Assembly (NCBI RefSeq): GCF_014648355.1
Contig: NZ_BMQY01000008.1
Coordinates: forward strand, 168,365-232,364
Direction of reading: 5' to 3'
Length of the DNA: 64,000 bases
Source of the DNA: Couchioplanes azureus
GTDB taxonomy: Bacteria > Actinomycetota > Actinomycetes > Mycobacteriales > Micromonosporaceae
Program-made: the position numbers and the translations under genes
Notes under the pieces: model-generated
The model's input: only the letters and a program-made list of their open reading frames with translations
Told to the model about the DNA's origin: nothing
Database searches by the model: none
In this document: positions 33,658-48,259 of the stretch, in pieces
Numbering within the stretch: position 1 is the stretch's first letter
Layout: every line of letters begins with the position of its first letter

Positions 33658-34977
33658 ATGGACAAACGGATACCTGCTGCGCAAAAAGCGGTCGTGGCCG
33701 CGGCCCTGTTGCTCACCGCCGCCTGCACTCCGGTCGCCAAGGAACACAAGATCGCCGACGCCGGCGCCGAGGTCTCCGGGACCGTCGAGCTGTGGCACTT
33801 CTTCACCGAGCGCGAGGCCGCCGCGATCGACGCCGTGGTCAAGGAGTTCACGGCCACCCACCCGAAGATCAAGGTCACCGTGAAGGCGGGCCAGGACGAC
33901 TCGAAGATGACCCAGGCGATCGGCGCCGGCAACGGCCCCGACATCGGGCTCTCCTACTCCACCGACATCGTCGGCAAGTTCTGCTCGTCCGGCGCGTGGG
34001 TCGACCTGTCGCCGTACGTCAAGCGGGACAACGTGGACCTGAACCAGCTCAACGCCACCACCCGCCAGTACACCGAGTTCGCCGGCAAGCGGTGCGCGAT
34101 GCCGTTCCTGGCCGACGCGTACGGGATGTTCTACAACAAGGACCTGTTCGCCAAGGCCGGCATCGCCGGACCGCCGAAGACCCTCGAGGAGCTCACCGAC
34201 GCCGCCAAGAAGCTGACCGTGAAGAATCCGGACGGCTCGCTGAAGACGGTCGGCTTCCTCCCGCTCTTCGACTTCTACGAGAACGCGGCCGCGCACCTCG
34301 CCCCGGCCGTCGGGGCGACGTGGCTGACCGCCGACGGCAGGTCGGCGGTGGCCGGCGACCCGGCCTGGAAGACGCTGCTCACCTGGCAGAAGGACCTGGT
34401 CGACTGGTACGGCTACGACAACCTGCAGAAGTTCCGGGCCGGCCTGGGCGACGAGTTCAGCGCGGACAACGCGTTCCAGAAGGGCCAGGTGGCGATCAAC
34501 ATCGACGCCGAGTACCGGCTCGCGTTCGTCAGGGACCAGGCGCCCGGCCTTCGGTACGGCGTCGCGCCCATCCCCACCACCGACCCGGCCCGGTACGGCG
34601 CCGGCTACGTCACCGGCAACATCGTCGGCATCTCGAAGAACGCCCGGAACCCGGAGGCGGCCTGGGAGCTGATCAAGTTTCTGACCACCGACGACAAGAC
34701 CATCGTGAAGCTGTCCAACGCGCTGAAGAACATCCCGACCACGGCCGGGGCGACCCGTGACCCGGGGCTGCAGGTGGAGCCCGAGTTCCGGACCTTCATG
34801 GACATCTTCGCCCACCCGCAGTCGTCCACCTCGCCCCCGGCGGCGTCCGGCCCGGCGTACCAGGACACCTTCGCCACCTTCGCCACCGCCTGGCAGGCCG
34901 GCAAGGTCGCCGATCTCGGCGCGGGCCTCGCCGAGGCCGACAAGCAGATCAACAGCGTGATGAACCTGGGCGGCTGA
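33658..34977 (+). CDS. csnE: Sugar ABC transporter binding lipoprotein (CsnE-like)
   Basis: 439-residue extracytoplasmic receptor of a CUT1-type importer, predicted to bind glucosamine oligomers. Lipobox LTAAC with Cys near 22, then SBP_bac_1 features: VELWHFFTEREAAAIDAVV, GNGPDIGLSY and PFLADAYGMFYNKDLF. GAGAGGA precedes ATG 33658. It is 36 bp after the regulator and 2 bp before the first permease. No ATPase is encoded in the operon; CUT1 transporters in actinomycetes typically share a central MsiK-type ATPase. Confidence 0.9.
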   Translation: MDKRIPAAQKAVVAAALLLTAACTPVAKEHKIADAGAEVSGTVELWHFFTEREAAAIDAVVKEFTATHPKIKVTVKAGQDDSKMTQAIGAGNGPDIGLSYSTDIVGKFCSSGAWVDLSPYVKRDNVDLNQLNATTRQYTEFAGKRCAMPFLADAYGMFYNKDLFAKAGIAGPPKTLEELTDAAKKLTVKNPDGSLKTVGFLPLFDFYENAAAHLAPAVGATWLTADGRSAVAGDPAWKTLLTWQKDLVDWYGYDNLQKFRAGLGDEFSADNAFQKGQVAINIDAEYRLAFVRDQAPGLRYGVAPIPTTDPARYGAGYVTGNIVGISKNARNPEAAWELIKFLTTDDKTIVKLSNALKNIPTTAGATRDPGLQVEPEFRTFMDIFAHPQSSTSPPAASGPAYQDTFATFATAWQAGKVADLGAGLAEADKQINSVMNLGG

Positions 34978-34979
34978 GG

Positions 34980-35897
34980 ATGCGGCTCCGGCGCAACCTG
35001 ACCGCCCTGTCCTTCCTGGCGCCCGCGCTGGCCGGCATCGTGGTGTTCTTCCTGTACCCGCTGATCAGCGCCGCCTGGTTCTCGTTCACCAAGTTCGACC
35101 TGCTCACCGCGCCGCGGTGGGCCGGTCTGGCGAACTACCGGCGGATGGCCGACGACCCGTACCTGTGGCAGTCCATCCGGAACACCCTCTGGATGGTCGC
35201 CGTCTTCGTCCCGGTCCGCATCGTCGCCGCGATCGGCCTGTCGATGCTGCTCAGCCGGCTCCGGCGGGGCGCCGGCCTCTTCCGGACGATCTTCTACCTG
35301 CCGGCGCTGGCCCCGCCGGTCGCGGCCACCATCGCGTTCGTCTACCTGCTGAAGCCGGGTACCGGGCCGGTCAACACCTTCCTGGCCCAGCTCGGCATCG
35401 AGGGCCCGCTCTGGTTCAACTCGCCGGACTGGTCGAAGCCGTCGCTGGTGCTGCTCGGCCTGTGGGGCATCGGCGACCTGATGATCATCTTCCTGGCCGC
35501 GGTGCTCGGCGTGCCGGCCAGCCTCTACGAGGCGGCCGACCTGGACGGCGCCAACGCCTGGCACCGGTTCCGCTACGTCACGCTGCCGGCCATCCGCCCG
35601 GTGATCCTCTTCGCCGCCGTCACCGGCGTCATCTTCACCCTGCAGTACTTCGACCAGGCCGCGGTCGCCGGGTCGATCGCCAGCGGGCAGGCCGTGACGG
35701 GCGGCGGCATCTCCTCGTCCTTCGGCTTCCCCGAGGGCTCCACCTTCACCTATCCGCTCTGGCTCTACACGGTCGGCTTCCGGTACCACGCGCTCGGCTA
35801 CGCCAACGCGATGGCCATCGCCCTGTTCGTCGTGGCGTTCGCGGTCACGGTCGTCCTGCTGCGTCGTTCCAGGGCCTTCTCCGGGGAGGACCAATGA
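34980..35897 (+). CDS. csnF: Sugar ABC transporter permease (CsnF-like, MalF type)
   Basis: 305-residue membrane protein with six helices. EAA loop near residues 180-200 (YEAADLDGANAWHRFRYVTLP) marks the ATPase contact. ATG 34980 is 2 bp after the binding-protein stop; the 3' end overlaps the second permease by ATGA. Forms the heterodimeric channel with it. Confidence 0.92.
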   Translation: MRLRRNLTALSFLAPALAGIVVFFLYPLISAAWFSFTKFDLLTAPRWAGLANYRRMADDPYLWQSIRNTLWMVAVFVPVRIVAAIGLSMLLSRLRRGAGLFRTIFYLPALAPPVAATIAFVYLLKPGTGPVNTFLAQLGIEGPLWFNSPDWSKPSLVLLGLWGIGDLMIIFLAAVLGVPASLYEAADLDGANAWHRFRYVTLPAIRPVILFAAVTGVIFTLQYFDQAAVAGSIASGQAVTGGGISSSFGFPEGSTFTYPLWLYTVGFRYHALGYANAMAIALFVVAFAVTVVLLRRSRAFSGEDQ

Positions 35898-36784
35898 CAG
35901 CCCTCGCGGCTCCGCCGGTGGCACCCGCCGCGCCGGTCCCGGTGACCGGACGCCGGGTGAGGCGGCAGCGCCGGCTCGCCTGGATCGCCCGGCACAGCAT
36001 CGCGATCGCGCTCGCGATCATGTTCCTGACCCCGGTGGGTTACCTGGTGCTGCTCTCCGTGATGACCAGCGAGCAGGCGCTGACCAGTGACTACTGGCCG
36101 AACAGCTGGCACTTCGAGAACTACGCCCGGGTCTTCGAGGTCACTCCGCTGCCGCGGTACCTGCTCAACACCGTGATCTACGCGGCGGCGGCGACCGTAC
36201 TGATGCTGCTGTCCAGCGTGCCGGCGGCGTACGCCCTGGCCAAGCTGCGGTTCCGCGGCCGCAACGCGATGTTCCTCGCGGTCGTCTGCGTGATGATGCT
36301 GCCGCCGCAAGTGGTCACCGTCCCGCTCTATCTCATGTGGGCCCGGTACGGCCTCACCGGCTCGCTGGCGCCGCTGATCGTTCCCATGCTCTTCGGCGAC
36401 GCGTTCTGCATCTTCCTCCTGCGGCAGTTCCTGCTCACCATCCCGTCCGAGTACCTGGACGCGGCCCGGGTGGACGGCTGCGGCGAGTGGCGCACCCTGC
36501 TACGGGTCGTGCTGCCGATGGCCCGGCCGGGCATCGCGGCGGCCGCGCTGTTCCAGTTCTTCTACGCCTGGAACGACTACTACGGTCCACTGCTCTACAC
36601 GAGCGAGAACGAGAGCTCCTGGACGCTGTCCCTGGGGCTCGCCTCGTTCCGCGGTGTCCATCACGTCGACTGGAACCTGGTCACGGCCGCCACGGTGCTG
36701 GCCATGGTGCCGATCGTCGTCGTGTTCTTCCTCGCCCAGAAGGCATTCGTCCAGGGCGTCACACTCACGGGGGTCAAGGGGTGA
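35894..36784 (+). CDS. csnG: Sugar ABC transporter permease (CsnG-like, MalG type)
   Basis: 296-residue membrane protein; start ATG 35894 within the ATGA overlap. It has a Pro/Ala/Arg-rich cytoplasmic N-terminus, first helix at about 37-58, and the EAA loop near 190-210 (YLDAARVDGCGEWRTLLRVVLP). Ends overlapping the GH4 gene by GTGA, so the operon is tightly coupled. Confidence 0.92.
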   Translation: MTALAAPPVAPAAPVPVTGRRVRRQRRLAWIARHSIAIALAIMFLTPVGYLVLLSVMTSEQALTSDYWPNSWHFENYARVFEVTPLPRYLLNTVIYAAAATVLMLLSSVPAAYALAKLRFRGRNAMFLAVVCVMMLPPQVVTVPLYLMWARYGLTGSLAPLIVPMLFGDAFCIFLLRQFLLTIPSEYLDAARVDGCGEWRTLLRVVLPMARPGIAAAALFQFFYAWNDYYGPLLYTSENESSWTLSLGLASFRGVHHVDWNLVTAATVLAMVPIVVVFFLAQKAFVQGVTLTGVKG

Positions 36785-38037
36785 AGATCGCTGTCGTCGG
36801 CGGTGGCTCGACGTACACGCCGGAGCTGGTGGACGGGTTCGCCCGGCTCGGTGCGACGGTGTCCGAACTGGTCCTGATCGATCCGGCGGCCGACCGGCTG
36901 GAGGTCGTCGGCCGGTTCGCCGCCCGCATCTTCGCCCACCACGGCCACCCGGGCAGGGTCAGCTGGACCACCGACCTGGAGGCCGGCGCGACCGACGCCG
37001 ACGCGGCCGTCGTCCAGCTGCGGGTGGGCGGGCAGGCCGCGCGGATCAGCGACGAGACGTTCCCGCTGGAGTGCGGATGCGTGGGCCAGGAGACCACCGG
37101 TGCGGGCGGGCTCGCCAAGGCCCTGCGGACGGTGCCGGTGGTGCTGGACGTGGCCGCCCGGATCCGGGCCCGGGCCCGGCCGGGCGCCTGGATCGTCGAC
37201 TTCACCAACCCGGTCGGCATCGTGACCCGGGCGCTGCTCGACGAGGGGCACCGGGCGGTCGGGCTGTGCAACGTGGCGATCGGCTTCCAGCGCCGGTTCG
37301 CCCGCATGCTCGGCGTCGACCCGGCCGCGGTGGTCCTCGACCACGTCGGCCTCAACCATCTGACGTGGGAACGCGCCGCGTACGTCGACGGCGTGGACCG
37401 GCTCCCCGGCCTGCTCGCGGCGCACGTCGAGGAGCTGGCCGCGGAGGTCGGCCTGCCGACCGGGGTGCTGACCGCGCTCGGCTGCGTGCCGTCGTACTAC
37501 CTCGGCTACTTCTACGCCCACGACCGGCACGTCGAGCAGGCCCGTGGCGCGCAGACCCGCGGAGAACGGGTCGCCGAGATCGAGGCGGCCCTGCTGGAGC
37601 AGTACCGGGACCCCGCGCTGCGCGAGAAGCCCGCCCTGCTGGGCGAGCGGGGCGGCGCGTTCTACTCGGAGGCGGCGGTGGGCCTGATCGCCGCCCTGCA
37701 CGGCCTCGACCCGGACGGCGTCCACTCGGTCAACCTGCGCAACGAGGGCATCCTGCCGTTCCTGCCGGACCATGCGGTCGTCGAGGTCTCGGCCCGGGCC
37801 GGCGCCGACGGGCCGGTGCCGTTGCCGGTCGCCCCGCTGCCGCCGGACCTGGCCGGACTGATCGGCCACGTGGCGGCGTACGAGGAACTCGCCCTCGACG
37901 CGGCCGTGCGCGGGGGCCGGTCCCGGGTGTACCGGGCGCTGCTCGCCCACCCCCTCGTCGCCCAGCACGAGCGGGCCGAGGCGCTCACCGACCGGCTGCT
38001 CGCGGCGGGCGCCCGGCACCTGGCCTGGGCCCGATGA
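36781..38037 (+). CDS. csnH: Glycoside hydrolase family 4 (CsnH-like)
   Basis: 418-residue NAD-dependent intracellular glycosidase. The Rossmann motif VVGGGSTYTPELVDG opens the protein; metal-binding Cys and His lie in GLCNVAIG (about 161) and VGLNHLTW (about 184-189), and VDFTNPVGIVTRAL is the family signature. GH4 enzymes act by redox-assisted elimination with NAD and Mn. Here it likely splits imported glucosamine disaccharides, possibly phosphorylated by the kinase encoded next. GTG 36781 overlaps the permease stop. Confidence 0.88.
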   Translation: MKIAVVGGGSTYTPELVDGFARLGATVSELVLIDPAADRLEVVGRFAARIFAHHGHPGRVSWTTDLEAGATDADAAVVQLRVGGQAARISDETFPLECGCVGQETTGAGGLAKALRTVPVVLDVAARIRARARPGAWIVDFTNPVGIVTRALLDEGHRAVGLCNVAIGFQRRFARMLGVDPAAVVLDHVGLNHLTWERAAYVDGVDRLPGLLAAHVEELAAEVGLPTGVLTALGCVPSYYLGYFYAHDRHVEQARGAQTRGERVAEIEAALLEQYRDPALREKPALLGERGGAFYSEAAVGLIAALHGLDPDGVHSVNLRNEGILPFLPDHAVVEVSARAGADGPVPLPVAPLPPDLAGLIGHVAAYEELALDAAVRGGRSRVYRALLAHPLVAQHERAEALTDRLLAAGARHLAWAR

Positions 38038-39068
38038 CGGCGTACTACCTGGCCGTGGACGGCGGCAACTCCAAGACCGACGTGCTCCTGGGCAGCGGGG
38101 ACGGCGAGATCCTGGGGTTCGTCCGGGGCCCGGCCACCTCGCCGCACACCCTCGGCCTCGACGGCGCGGTGGACCTGCTGGCGGAGCTGGTCCGTACGGT
38201 GCGTGCCGAGGCGGGCGTCGCGCCGGCCGCCGTGATCGACCTGGCCGCCGTCTATCTGGCGGGCGCCGACCTGCCCGTCGAGGTGTTCCGGCTGCGGCAG
38301 GCGATCTCGGCCCGGCGGTGGACCCGGCAGACCGTCGTGGACAACGACACCTTCGCGCTGCTGCGCGCGGGCACGTCGCGGCCGGACGCGGTCGCCGTGG
38401 TCTGCGGGGCGGGGAGCAACTGCGTGGGACGGGCGGCGGACGGCCGCGCGGCCCGGTTCGTGGCCCTGGGCCCGATTTCGGGCGACTGGGGCGGTGGCCA
38501 CGACCTGGCGGCCCACACGCTGCGCCTGGCCGCCCGGGGCGAGGACGGCCGGGGCGTGCCGACCGCCCTGTCCGCGGCGGTCGCCCGGTACTTCGGCCGG
38601 GCCACCGTGGAGGAGGTGAGCATCGCGCTGCACCTGGGCGAGCTGGCGGCGGTCCGGGTCCGGGAGCTGACGCCGCTGCTGTTCGAGGTCGCGGCGACGG
38701 GCGACCCGGTGGCGACCGGGCTGGTCCGCCGCCAGGCGCACGAGGTCGTGGTGCAGCACCGGGTGGCCGCGGCCCGGCTGGGGCTGCTGGACGCGCCGCA
38801 CGCCCTCGTCCTGGGCGGCGGGGTCCTGCGGGCGCGGCATCCGGTGCTGCACCGGCGGGTGCTGGCCGGCGTACGGCGCCAGGCCCCGCGGGTGGAGGTC
38901 AGCGTGCCCGACTCGCCCCCGGCGCTCGGCGCGGCGCTGCTGGCCCTGGACGCGCTGGGCGCGACGTCGGCCGCGGCGGCCCGGCTGCGGGCGGCGATGC
39001 GCACCGCCGTCCCCGGCGGCATGGTCGCGCCGGCACCGGTCGCCGTGCCGTCCGCGCCTACCGGGTGA
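38034..39068 (+). CDS. csnK: BadF/BadG-type amino-sugar kinase (CsnK-like)
   Basis: 344-residue ASKHA-fold kinase resembling N-acetylglucosamine/glucosamine kinases. Phosphate 1 loop VDGGNSKTDVLLG at the N-terminus, adenosine contacts in VVCGAGSNCVG (about 120-130) and GDWGGGHDLA (about 145), and a C-terminal LVLGGGVLRARHP. ATG 38034 overlaps the GH4 stop. Last gene of the chitosan operon; presumably phosphorylates glucosamine released from chitosan. Its end overlaps the convergent MFS gene by 11 bp. Confidence 0.87.
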   Translation: MTAYYLAVDGGNSKTDVLLGSGDGEILGFVRGPATSPHTLGLDGAVDLLAELVRTVRAEAGVAPAAVIDLAAVYLAGADLPVEVFRLRQAISARRWTRQTVVDNDTFALLRAGTSRPDAVAVVCGAGSNCVGRAADGRAARFVALGPISGDWGGGHDLAAHTLRLAARGEDGRGVPTALSAAVARYFGRATVEEVSIALHLGELAAVRVRELTPLLFEVAATGDPVATGLVRRQAHEVVVQHRVAAARLGLLDAPHALVLGGGVLRARHPVLHRRVLAGVRRQAPRVEVSVPDSPPALGAALLALDALGATSAAAARLRAAMRTAVPGGMVAPAPVAVPSAPTG

Positions 39069-40305
39069 CGGCTGGGGCGGGTTCCGGGGCGAGGGCCACC
39101 TGGCTGCGGCGCGCGGCCGGGATGATCAGCGCGGACGCGACCAGCGCGGCGGCGGCGACGCCCAGCCAGCCCCAGAGGCCGAAGGTCATCACCAGTCCGG
39201 ACAGCACGGCCGGGCCGACGACGTTCTGGGTGATCACGTGCAGGTCGAAGGCGCCCAGGTATTCACCCTGCGCGTGCTCGGGAGCGAGCCCGAACGCGAG
39301 ACCCCAGCCCGACGCGGCCTGCATCACCTCCGCCGTGGACAGGATCAGTACGGCGCCGACGATCGCGACGCAGGCCAGCACCTTGTCGTCGCCGAGCGCG
39401 GTCAGCGCGATGACGAGGCAGCCGCCGGCCAGCCAGTAGCCCGAGCGCCGGGCGAGCCGGCCGGCGCCTTCCACGGTGTCCGCGCCCCGGCTGGCCCGCA
39501 CCTGGAACAGGATGACGAACACGGTGTTGAAGACGAGCAGCAGCGGGATCAGGAAGTGCGGCAGCGACGTGTGGTTGAGCGCCCACAGCGGCATCGTGAC
39601 CAGGATGACGGTGACGTGCGAGGCCAGCACCGAGGAGATCGCGATGACGGCGAGGAACCGCGGGTCGCGGACCGCGGCGAAGCGCTTGAAGCCCACCGGG
39701 ACCGGACGCGCCGGCACGTCGGGCAGCCGGGTCACCAGCACCGCGGCGCCGGCCATCAGGGCGGCGGTGGTGAGCGGGATCAGCACGAGCAGCCGCTGGC
39801 TGAGCGCGGCGACGGCGGCCACGCCGATGCCGATGCTGAAGCCGATGTTGAACACCGACCGCATCATGGCCTTGAGCTTGACCCGTTCCTCCGCGGGCAC
39901 GAGGGTGCCGACGACGGCCCCGTTGGCCGGGCCGGTGCCGTACTCGAGGAAGCCGACGGCGACCACCAGGGCGAAGAACTGGGGCGCGGTGCCCACCACG
40001 GCGTAGAGGCCGAAGCCCACCGCCAGCGCCGCGAACAGCATGACGAGCAGCCTGCGCGCGCCCACCCGGTCGGCGATCACGCCGAAGACGACGGAGGACA
40101 GGAAGGCGGAGAGGCCCGCGGCGGACAGCCCGAGGCCGACCTGCCGGGCGTCGAGTCCGACGCGGAGCGTGAAGTAGACGACGCTGCCGCTGAGGAACAC
40201 TCCCTTGCCGATCGACTCGGCGAGCCGAATCGCGATCAATTTCCTGCGCAGCGGATCGGCCGGCACCAAACGGGTGGATAGGTCTATCAATCGCGACAAG
40301 GGCAT
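39058..40305 (-). CDS. MFS transporter
   Basis: 415-residue major-facilitator protein with about 12 membrane helices; start ATG 40305 after an AGGA site. Cytoplasmic loop FGVIADRVGARRLLVM between helices 2 and 3 is the MFS motif A. It resembles drug/sugar efflux members without a diagnostic substrate signature. It lies between the chitosan operon and the biosynthetic cluster; it could serve either, or neither. Confidence 0.87.
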   Translation of the reverse strand: MPLSRLIDLSTRLVPADPLRRKLIAIRLAESIGKGVFLSGSVVYFTLRVGLDARQVGLGLSAAGLSAFLSSVVFGVIADRVGARRLLVMLFAALAVGFGLYAVVGTAPQFFALVVAVGFLEYGTGPANGAVVGTLVPAEERVKLKAMMRSVFNIGFSIGIGVAAVAALSQRLLVLIPLTTAALMAGAAVLVTRLPDVPARPVPVGFKRFAAVRDPRFLAVIAISSVLASHVTVILVTMPLWALNHTSLPHFLIPLLLVFNTVFVILFQVRASRGADTVEGAGRLARRSGYWLAGGCLVIALTALGDDKVLACVAIVGAVLILSTAEVMQAASGWGLAFGLAPEHAQGEYLGAFDLHVITQNVVGPAVLSGLVMTFGLWGWLGVAAAALVASALIIPAARRSQVALAPEPAPAVTR

Positions 40306-40736
40306 ATTTGCACGTCCTGGTGTGATGGGCGGTCGGGGCCAATTCTCGCGTCCGCGGCGCCGGGTACGACAGGGGCGTCGCGCGGCGCCCAGCCAGGACG
40401 ACTTCCCGGGTCGCCCGGGAGCGGGCACCGTGGACATCCGGCGGACCCTGTGGTATTCCCAGGTCAGCCACCTGCCGTGCGCCTTTGCGTAAGCGGCCGT
40501 TCACGCTATTGATCCGCTGTGGACCTGTCGTCTAACCTGCCGAGCGAAGCGTTTCGTCCGAACTCCCATTGACCAGTCGGAATGCGTCAGAAGGTTGACG
40601 CGTCGTTTGTCCGCCCGCGTTTCTGTGCTGTTCTGGCGACCATCATGAGAAGTTCACGCCGATGGAGATCGGCAGGTCCGCGGTGCCTGGCGCAGAGCGA
40701 GGACCGCGGCCGTGAGGACGGGGGTGAGGTTTTTTA
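40306..40736. other. Divergent spacer before the response-regulator gene
   Basis: No gene is supported in these 431 bp. The 3' half is AT-richer than the surroundings and has two -35-like boxes, TTGACC (40569-40574) and TTGACG (40595-40600), without a clear -10 partner, and a run of six Ts just before the ATG at 40737. This is probably the control region for the response regulator and biosynthetic cluster. Confidence 0.4.
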
Positions 40737-41516
40737 ATGGTCAGCGTTAGCCCGGCCTCGGGACCGGCTCACACGACGAGCGGAGACCCGGGGAGAGTCA
40801 CGGACGAGGCACAACCCGATGCCGTGACGGTCGTGCTGGCTGACGCTCAGCCGGTGGTACGCAGGGGCCTGCGCGCCCTGCTCTGCCCGGCCGAGGTCAC
40901 GGTGGTCGCCGAGGCGGCGACCGCACGCGAGGCGATGAAGGCGGCGGCGGAGCTGCGCCCCGACGTGCTCGTGCTCGACGTCGACATGCCCGGTGTCCAG
41001 CTGGGAGTGACGTTCCAGGAGATAGCCCGGATCTCGCCGAAGACCGCGGTGCTCGTCTTCACCGCCGTCCAGGACGAGGGGACGGTCTTCGCCGCCATGC
41101 GGGCCGGCGCGCGGGGCTACGTGCTCAAGAGCTGCCCGGGCGACGGCATCGTCCGGACGATCCGGGGCGTCGCCACCGGCGAGGTCATCCTCGGGCCCAC
41201 GATCGCCGACCAGCTGATCGGGCAGCTCTGCCGCGAGCCGCGCAACCAGCAGCTCTACCCGGAGCTGACGGCGCGGGAGCGGGAGGTGCTGGAGCTGATC
41301 GCGTCCGGCCTGCGCAACGCGGCGATCGCGACGCGGCTCAACCTCTCCCCGAAGACGGTCAGCAACCACATCTCGACCATCTTCGGCAAGCTGCACGTCT
41401 CCGACCGGTTCGAGGCCATCGAGGTGGTCCGCATGGCCAGGATGGGGCGGCCCGGGGGAGGCCCGCTGGTCGCGCACCACGGCCCGGTGACCCGCCAGCG
41501 GGTAGGTGCCGCATGA
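40737..41516 (+). CDS. Orphan NarL/LuxR-type response regulator
   Basis: 259-residue regulator: receiver domain (about 28-150) and LuxR HTH (about 180-240; LTAREREVLELIASGLRNAA, SPKTVSNHISTIFGKL). The phospho-acceptor Asp is in VLVLDVDMPG and the conserved Lys in GYVLKS, but the usual acidic pair near the start (ADDxP) reads ADAQP, so one Mg ligand is replaced by Ala. No histidine kinase is adjacent. The 3' end overlaps the phosphotransferase gene by ATGA. Likely pathway-specific control of the megasynthase genes. Confidence 0.87.
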   Translation: MVSVSPASGPAHTTSGDPGRVTDEAQPDAVTVVLADAQPVVRRGLRALLCPAEVTVVAEAATAREAMKAAAELRPDVLVLDVDMPGVQLGVTFQEIARISPKTAVLVFTAVQDEGTVFAAMRAGARGYVLKSCPGDGIVRTIRGVATGEVILGPTIADQLIGQLCREPRNQQLYPELTAREREVLELIASGLRNAAIATRLNLSPKTVSNHISTIFGKLHVSDRFEAIEVVRMARMGRPGGGPLVAHHGPVTRQRVGAA

Positions 41517-42352
41517 CCCTGGACCTGGAAGCGACCGCGCGCCGGCTGGAGCCGCGGTTCGGCAGGGCGGCGCACCGCTGGGTGGGCACGCTGCCGCAGC
41601 GGCTCGACGAGCTCGCCGCCCACTGGGAGCTGGACCTGAAGGACCAGCTCAAGTCCGGGAACTCGTCGGTGGTCCTCACCTGCCACGGCCCGCTGGGCGA
41701 CGCGGTCCTGAAGCTGTCCCCGGACAGCTACGCCGTCCGCGAGGAGGTGGACATGCTGCGGCAGTTCGCCCCCAGCGGCCGGGTGCCGGCGGTGCTGGCC
41801 GCCGCCAAAGGCGCGGTGCTGCTGGAGGCGATCCACCCCGGCACGCTGGTCGAGAAGATGCCCGTGCCGCCGTCCCCGGCCGAGTACGCCGCCTTCCTCA
41901 CCGACCTGCACGCGGCCGGCGATCCGGAAAGCGCGCCGAGGCAGCTCGCCGACTGGATCGACGTGCTGTTCAACTCGGCGACCCGGCGCGGCGCCGAGCT
42001 GACGGAGTCGAAACGGCTGCGTGAGGAGCTGTTCGCGACCCCCTGCGACACCGTGCTGCTCCACGGCGACCTCCACCTGGGCAACGTGCTCGGCGGCGGC
42101 GCCAAGGGCCTGGTGGCCATCGACCCGATGGCCTGCGCCGGCGATCCCTGCTTCGACGCCGTGGACTACGTGCTCGAGGGCCTGGACCGGGCGGAGATGC
42201 TGCGCCGGCGCGACGCCCTGGCCGCCGCGGCCGGCATCGACGTCGGGCGGCTGGACATGTGGTGCCGGGTGACCGCCCCGATCGGGGCGACCTATGTCAG
42301 CAACCCGGGGCACTCCGCGGAGCTGGCCGCCTTCGGGCGCGGCGAATACTAG
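41513..42352 (+). CDS. Aminoglycoside/hydroxyurea phosphotransferase family kinase
   Basis: 279-residue APH-fold kinase of the streptomycin 6-kinase/hydroxyurea group. The catalytic loop reads LLHGDLHLGNVL (Asp and Asn near residues 183-188) and the metal-binding part VAIDPMACAGDP. The nucleotide lysine is probably in AVLKLSPDS. It is coupled to the response regulator and followed by a strong terminator before the NRPS genes. Candidate roles: self-resistance by phosphorylating the cluster product, or a biosynthetic phosphorylation. Neither is shown by sequence alone. Confidence 0.83.
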   Translation: MTLDLEATARRLEPRFGRAAHRWVGTLPQRLDELAAHWELDLKDQLKSGNSSVVLTCHGPLGDAVLKLSPDSYAVREEVDMLRQFAPSGRVPAVLAAAKGAVLLEAIHPGTLVEKMPVPPSPAEYAAFLTDLHAAGDPESAPRQLADWIDVLFNSATRRGAELTESKRLREELFATPCDTVLLHGDLHLGNVLGGGAKGLVAIDPMACAGDPCFDAVDYVLEGLDRAEMLRRRDALAAAAGIDVGRLDMWCRVTAPIGATYVSNPGHSAELAAFGRGEY

Positions 42353-42363
42353 GGACACCGGGC

Positions 42364-42402
42364 CTGCCCCGGTCCGGCGGTCGACCCGCCGGACCGGGGC
42401 AG
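42364..42402 (+). terminator. Strong terminator before the NRPS genes
   Basis: CTGCCCCGGTCCGGCGG (42364-42380) and CCGCCGGACCGGGGCAG (42386-42402) pair perfectly over 17 bp around TCGAC, 11 bp after the phosphotransferase stop. The megasynthase genes therefore need their own promoter in 42403-42517. Confidence 0.85.
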
Positions 42403-42488
42403 CGTCGTGCCCGGGCCCGGATACCGCGGTGTCGGCCCCGCGACCGGGAGGATTTCCCTGGCCGGGTGGGTGAGTGCTCTCTGCCGGG

Positions 42489-42500
42489 CGGGACGTCCCG
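42489..42500. promoter_or_regulatory. 12-bp palindrome before the first NRPS gene
   Basis: CGGGACGTCCCG is a perfect palindrome 17 bp upstream of ATG 42518, in the short promoter region of the megasynthase operon; a candidate regulator site. Confidence 0.4.
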
Positions 42501-42517
42501 GCGGCCAGGATCCAGAC

Positions 42518-47992
<5,475 letters not shown>

Positions 47993-47993
<1 letters not shown>

Positions 47994-48259
47994 TGAGCGA
48001 CGTACAAGACCGGACCTGGGTGGCCCAGCTCGAAGAGCTCTGGATGGAGGTGCTCGGCGTCGACGAGGTCGACGACGAGGACGACTTCTTCGACCTCGGC
48101 GGGCACTCGCTCAGCGCGCTGCGGCTGAGCACCCTGATCCGCCAGGAGCTCAACCTGGCGGTGATGTTCGGCCACGTCCTGGAGAACCCCCGCTTCGCCG
48201 ACCTGCGCGACATCGCGGGCCAGGTGCCGGCGGACAAGCCGATCGAGGAGACCGTGTGA
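47993..48259 (+). CDS. Discrete carrier protein (T domain)
   Basis: 88-residue peptidyl/acyl carrier protein. ATG 47993 overlaps the preceding stop by one base (TGATG). The phosphopantetheine site is DLGGHSLSAL with Ser near 38, of PCP-like rather than classical ACP sequence. It fills the carrier missing from the ketosynthase protein. Overlaps the next gene by four bases. Confidence 0.9.
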
